Shown: positions 13,738 to 15,833 of the stretch, piece after piece
How positions within the stretch are numbered: the first letter of the stretch is position 1
Layout: each line of letters opens with the position of its first letter
NCBI GenBank assembly: GCA_002170915.1
Contig: NHHQ01000098.1
Span: 4,812 to 20,644, forward strand
Length of the DNA stretch: 15,833 nt
Source of the DNA: Rhodospirillaceae bacterium TMED167
Lineage (GTDB): Bacteria; Pseudomonadota; Alphaproteobacteria; Rhodospirillales_A; UBA2165
Direction: 5' to 3'
Notes under the pieces: generated by a model
Told to the model about the DNA's origin: nothing
What the model saw: the letters and a program-made list of their open reading frames with translations, nothing else
The model's database searches: none
Made by a program: the position numbers and the translations under genes

Positions 13738-14477
13738 CCGAAATTGGAACCGCCGTTCACATGCATGATCTCGCCAGTCATGAAGCTCGCCTTGTCTGAA
13801 ATAAGGTAGAGGCCAGCTTCGGCAATTTCCGCCGGCTGAGCGAATCTTCCAAGGGGAAAACGCTGCGTCATGTTGGCGCGCTGATCGTCTGTATAATTCC
13901 CGATCAGGGCGGTTTCCGTGATCCCGGGACTGACAGCGTTCACCCGGATGCCCTTCGGCCCCAAGGCCCGCGCGAGAGACCGTGTGAGCGCAATTATCGC
14001 GCCTTTGGAGGCAACATACGCCGGACCACCCTGGCCTTGGCCACCGGTCACGCCATAGAGCACCGACGTAGAGGTGCAGAGCACTATCGATCCCTTTCCT
14101 TGCTCCACCATATGTGTGGCCACGGCTTGGGCAATAAGGAACGAGCCGGTCACATTTACTTCTAGGGTGCGTGTGCATTCTTCAGCGTCTAATTCGTCCC
14201 AGGTGGCTGAAGAATGAGCGGCGCCCCAATGAATGAGCGCATCCAACGCCCCGAATTTGTCGAGGGTAGATTTTACGGCAGCTTCACAATCGGCAGTATT
14301 GGCAACATTTCCTGAAATTTTGAGGAGGTTTTGAGGTACGCCTGGGAATTCAGCCTCAAGCTTTTCCGACTGAATATCAAAAGCAGCCACGCGGGCGCCT
14401 CTCTCCAACAGCATGGCCGTACAGGCACGGCCAATACCGCTCGCCGCACCAGTAACGATAATGGTTCCGTCGCTCAT
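13734..14477 (-). CDS. SDR-family NAD(H)-type dehydrogenase
   Basis: A 247-residue classical short-chain dehydrogenase. The cofactor motif TGAASGIG is at 9-16, and an Asp at position 34 after strand beta-2 suggests NAD(H) preference, the opposite of the other SDR in the window. Catalytic Asn108, Tyr154 and Lys158 (YVASK) are present. The active-site Ser is probably in CTSTS (134-138), with about three extra residues (GVTGGQGQGG) before the Tyr. The normal NNAG motif is replaced by HWGAA (83-87), which is unusual. The closing MTGEIMHVNGGSNF is standard. GAGGAGA sits nine bases or so before the ATG. It ends tail to tail with the deacetylase-like gene, the two stops sharing CTAG, and is divergent from livH. 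The substrate is probably a secondary alcohol or hydroxy-acid, but this cannot be read. Confidence 0.87.
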   Translation of the reverse strand: MSDGTIIVTGAASGIGRACTAMLLERGARVAAFDIQSEKLEAEFPGVPQNLLKISGNVANTADCEAAVKSTLDKFGALDALIHWGAAHSSATWDELDAEECTRTLEVNVTGSFLIAQAVATHMVEQGKGSIVLCTSTSVLYGVTGGQGQGGPAYVASKGAIIALTRSLARALGPKGIRVNAVSPGITETALIGNYTDDQRANMTQRFPLGRFAQPAEIAEAGLYLISDKASFMTGEIMHVNGGSNFG

Positions 14478-14540
14478 TTATGGTGCTCTCCTCTTTGGGT
14501 GAATGCCGAAAGTCAATGTCTGCTCATGTAGCCAAGTCTC

Positions 14541-14558
14541 ACCGATCTGTTTGTCGGT
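14541..14558. promoter_or_regulatory. inverted repeat just upstream of the livH promoter
   Basis: ACCGA (14541-14545) and TCGGT (14554-14558) form a perfect inverted repeat with an 8-base centre. It ends five bases before the -35 box of the predicted livH promoter, a spacing typical of activator sites. A second imperfect repeat, GGGACT/AGTCTC with a 6-base centre (14641-14658), lies in the leader. Short arms, so chance is possible. Confidence 0.3.
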
Positions 14559-14563
14559 AAAGA

Positions 14564-14591
14564 TTGACGTGACGTCTCTCTCACCTACAAT
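14564..14591 (+). promoter_or_regulatory. sigma-70-type promoter candidate for livHM
   Basis: TTGACG (14564-14569) and TACAAT (14586-14591), 16 bases apart, each match the consensus in five of six bases; this is the best promoter-like pair I found in the window. Transcription would start near 14598, giving a leader of about 90 bases before the livH ATG. Confidence 0.5.
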
Positions 14592-14686
14592 GTCTATCAG
14601 TTTTATCGTAATGGAAAGTATTTGTGCAAGGGTCACCCAGGGGACTGCTAATAGTCTCAAAATACAGACCTTCAAATAAATAATTT

Positions 14687-15625
14687 ATGCTCGTTCTCCA
14701 ACAAATCGTGAATGGCCTTATGCTTGGCGGCGTTTATGTCATGGTCGCTGTGGCGTTTACATTGATCATCGGCATGTTGAATTTTCTCAACTTCACGATC
14801 CCGGCTTTGTTTATGGTGGCCGCCGTTCTGATGTGGGCCACCATGACCGGCAACCTGCCTTTCGGAAACGAGATTATCCTAGTTATTTTTGGCGAGGAGT
14901 ACCGCTGGATTGGGGGGATTTTTGTTGCCTTGGTGGCCACTGGCCTCGCATCTCTCGTGATCGAACGGTTCACCTACAGGTACATGAAAGCAAAATATGG
15001 AGACGCGACAGAGCATGCCTTACCGCTTGTAAGTTCTCTTGGCTTCCTAATCATCTTCGAGCATTTGGTGATTGGCGCCTGGGGATCTGATCCACTCGCC
15101 ATCAAATCGCCCTTCGGAAATGCCTCTTTCAGCATCGGCGAAATTCTTTTCAGCGTACCGCAAATGCTGAGCCTCATCATTTCCCTCATTATTGTGATTA
15201 TGCTCAGTGTCATGCTGCGGGCTTCAAAGCTGGGGCGGGCTCTGCGCGCCATCGCTGAGCGTCCCGACACGGCAACACTCATGGGTGTCAATGTCGAGCG
15301 CATTGTCTCCGTGGTTTATGTGATTACAGGCCTTTTATGCGCCATCTCAGGGATTTTGTTCACCATCAACTACACTATCGTGGACGCTTATATTGGCGAC
15401 ACGGTGGCCACGGTCGCCATTGCCGCCATGGTGCTGGGGGGCCTCGGCAATGTCTGGGGAGCCGTCGTGGGCGGGCTCTTCGTCGGTATTTTAGAAGTCA
15501 TGTCCATTTATCTCGTGGGCGCAGATTTCGCGAAGGTGCCGATCTGGGGCATGCTTCTGCTCATCCTCGCATTTAAGCCCTCCGGGTTATTCGGCCATAC
15601 CGCCATCGGAAAAGGTAAGTTCTAA
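14687..15625 (+). CDS. livH: branched-chain amino acid-type ABC transporter permease LivH
   Basis: A 312-residue, very hydrophobic inner-membrane protein with about eight membrane segments, the LivH half of a branched-chain-amino-acid-type (HAAT family) importer permease pair. Typical parts are QQIVNGLMLGGVYVMVAVAF, the cytoplasmic loop RASKLGRALRAIAERPDTAT with LMGVNVERI that contacts the ATPase, and AAMVLGGLGNVWGAVVGG. Such importers carry leucine-like amino acids, but relatives in aromatic catabolic clusters take up aromatic or other carboxylic acids; here, beside lig genes, that is plausible but unproven. The ATG at 14687 is the first in frame after a TAA at 14681. It has no Shine-Dalgarno; the leader before it is AT-rich, and later in-frame starts (GTG 14708, ATG 14720) lack one too. 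livM follows with a one-base overlap. The binding protein and ATPases are not in the window. Confidence 0.92.
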   Translation: MLVLQQIVNGLMLGGVYVMVAVAFTLIIGMLNFLNFTIPALFMVAAVLMWATMTGNLPFGNEIILVIFGEEYRWIGGIFVALVATGLASLVIERFTYRYMKAKYGDATEHALPLVSSLGFLIIFEHLVIGAWGSDPLAIKSPFGNASFSIGEILFSVPQMLSLIISLIIVIMLSVMLRASKLGRALRAIAERPDTATLMGVNVERIVSVVYVITGLLCAISGILFTINYTIVDAYIGDTVATVAIAAMVLGGLGNVWGAVVGGLFVGILEVMSIYLVGADFAKVPIWGMLLLILAFKPSGLFGHTAIGKGKF

Positions 15626-15833
15626 TGAGCGGCTACCTCGAAGCCCAGCTCATCATCCTTTGCCTGAGCACCATCTACGCCTACGGCATTTTCATTCCGG
15701 CAGCGTCCGGTCAATTGAACTTGGGAGCCGCCGGCTTCATAACGCTCGGGGCCTACGCCAGCGCCTGGTTCAATTCGATGGATGGATTAGGCCTTTCACC
15801 GACGGTGAGCGTGATCCTGGCCATGGCCTTTAC
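15625..15833 (+). CDS. livM: branched-chain amino acid-type ABC transporter permease LivM, N-terminal part (cut by window edge)
   Basis: The first 69 codons are present. The ATG overlaps the livH stop (TAATG), with AAGGTAAG a few bases upstream, so it is translationally coupled. The sequence starts MSGYLEAQLIILCLSTIYAY and continues with ASGQLNLGAAGFITLGAYAS, which is the LivM signature near the first membrane helices. LivM pairs with LivH to form the membrane channel of the importer. Most of the protein, and any following livG/livF ATPase genes, lie past the right edge. Confidence 0.87.
   Translation, partial: MSGYLEAQLIILCLSTIYAYGIFIPAASGQLNLGAAGFITLGAYASAWFNSMDGLGLSPTVSVILAMAF

Noticed and set aside
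13450..14178. 242-codon open frame on the minus strand across the deacetylase/SDR junction
   Set aside because: It overlaps two well-recognised genes in other frames and its translation shows no family motif.

Overview
The window is a stretch of a Gram-negative proteobacterial chromosome, most likely alphaproteobacterial. This rests on the style of the proteins (MlaC, Sel1-repeat and LivHM proteins, a BktB-like thiolase, LigI/J/K close to the sphingomonad enzymes), dense gene packing and clear Shine-Dalgarno sites. I did not count base composition and could not run a database search. It encodes fifteen complete genes and two partial ones, cut by the left and right edges. I see no tRNA, rRNA, insertion sequence, CRISPR array or phage gene, and no gene-free stretch over 300 bases.

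Layout. Left edge to 1060 (minus strand): an NADPH-type short-chain dehydrogenase followed by the start of an acyl-CoA dehydrogenase, a small CoA/beta-oxidation-type operon. A divergent control region with an inverted repeat (about 1102-1121) separates it from an isochorismatase-fold cysteine hydrolase (1242-1955). Then come a two-gene envelope unit, a MlaC-like phospholipid carrier and a secreted Sel1-repeat protein (2069-3583), and a luciferase-like flavin monooxygenase (3628-4737). The monooxygenase converges with a TauD/TfdA-type Fe(II)/2-oxoglutarate dioxygenase (4802-5785, minus). Divergent from that dioxygenase is formate-tetrahydrofolate ligase (6031-7701, apparently starting at TTG), followed by a quinone-reductase-like MDR oxidoreductase (7713-8639).

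The best-defined block is the minus-strand operon ligK-ligJ-ligI (11370 down to 8713): the three last steps of the protocatechuate 4,5-cleavage (meta) pathway, taking 2-pyrone-4,6-dicarboxylate via 4-oxalomesaconate and 4-carboxy-4-hydroxy-2-oxoadipate to pyruvate and oxaloacetate. Divergent from it are a BktB-like thiolase (11575-12762) and a PuuE/allantoinase-like member of the polysaccharide deacetylase superfamily (12826-13737). The latter converges, sharing a CTAG stop, with a second, NAD-type SDR (13734-14477, minus). At the right edge are livH and the start of livM, permeases of a branched-chain-amino-acid-type ABC importer.

Taken together this looks like a catabolic island for plant-derived or aromatic carboxylic acids: uptake (LivHM), possible peripheral oxygenases (LLM, TauD), the lower lig pathway, CoA-thioester chemistry (thiolase, SDR, acyl-CoA dehydrogenase) and a one-carbon gene (Fhs). 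Fhs may process C1 units released from methoxyl groups, as LigH does in lignin-degrading sphingomonads. The ring-cleavage genes (ligAB), the CHMS dehydrogenase (ligC) and any O-demethylase are not in the window, so the entry substrate is open. I see no obviously new class of system. The main novelty candidates are the unassigned peripheral enzymes packed around the lig genes and several candidate control sites in the divergent intergenic regions.
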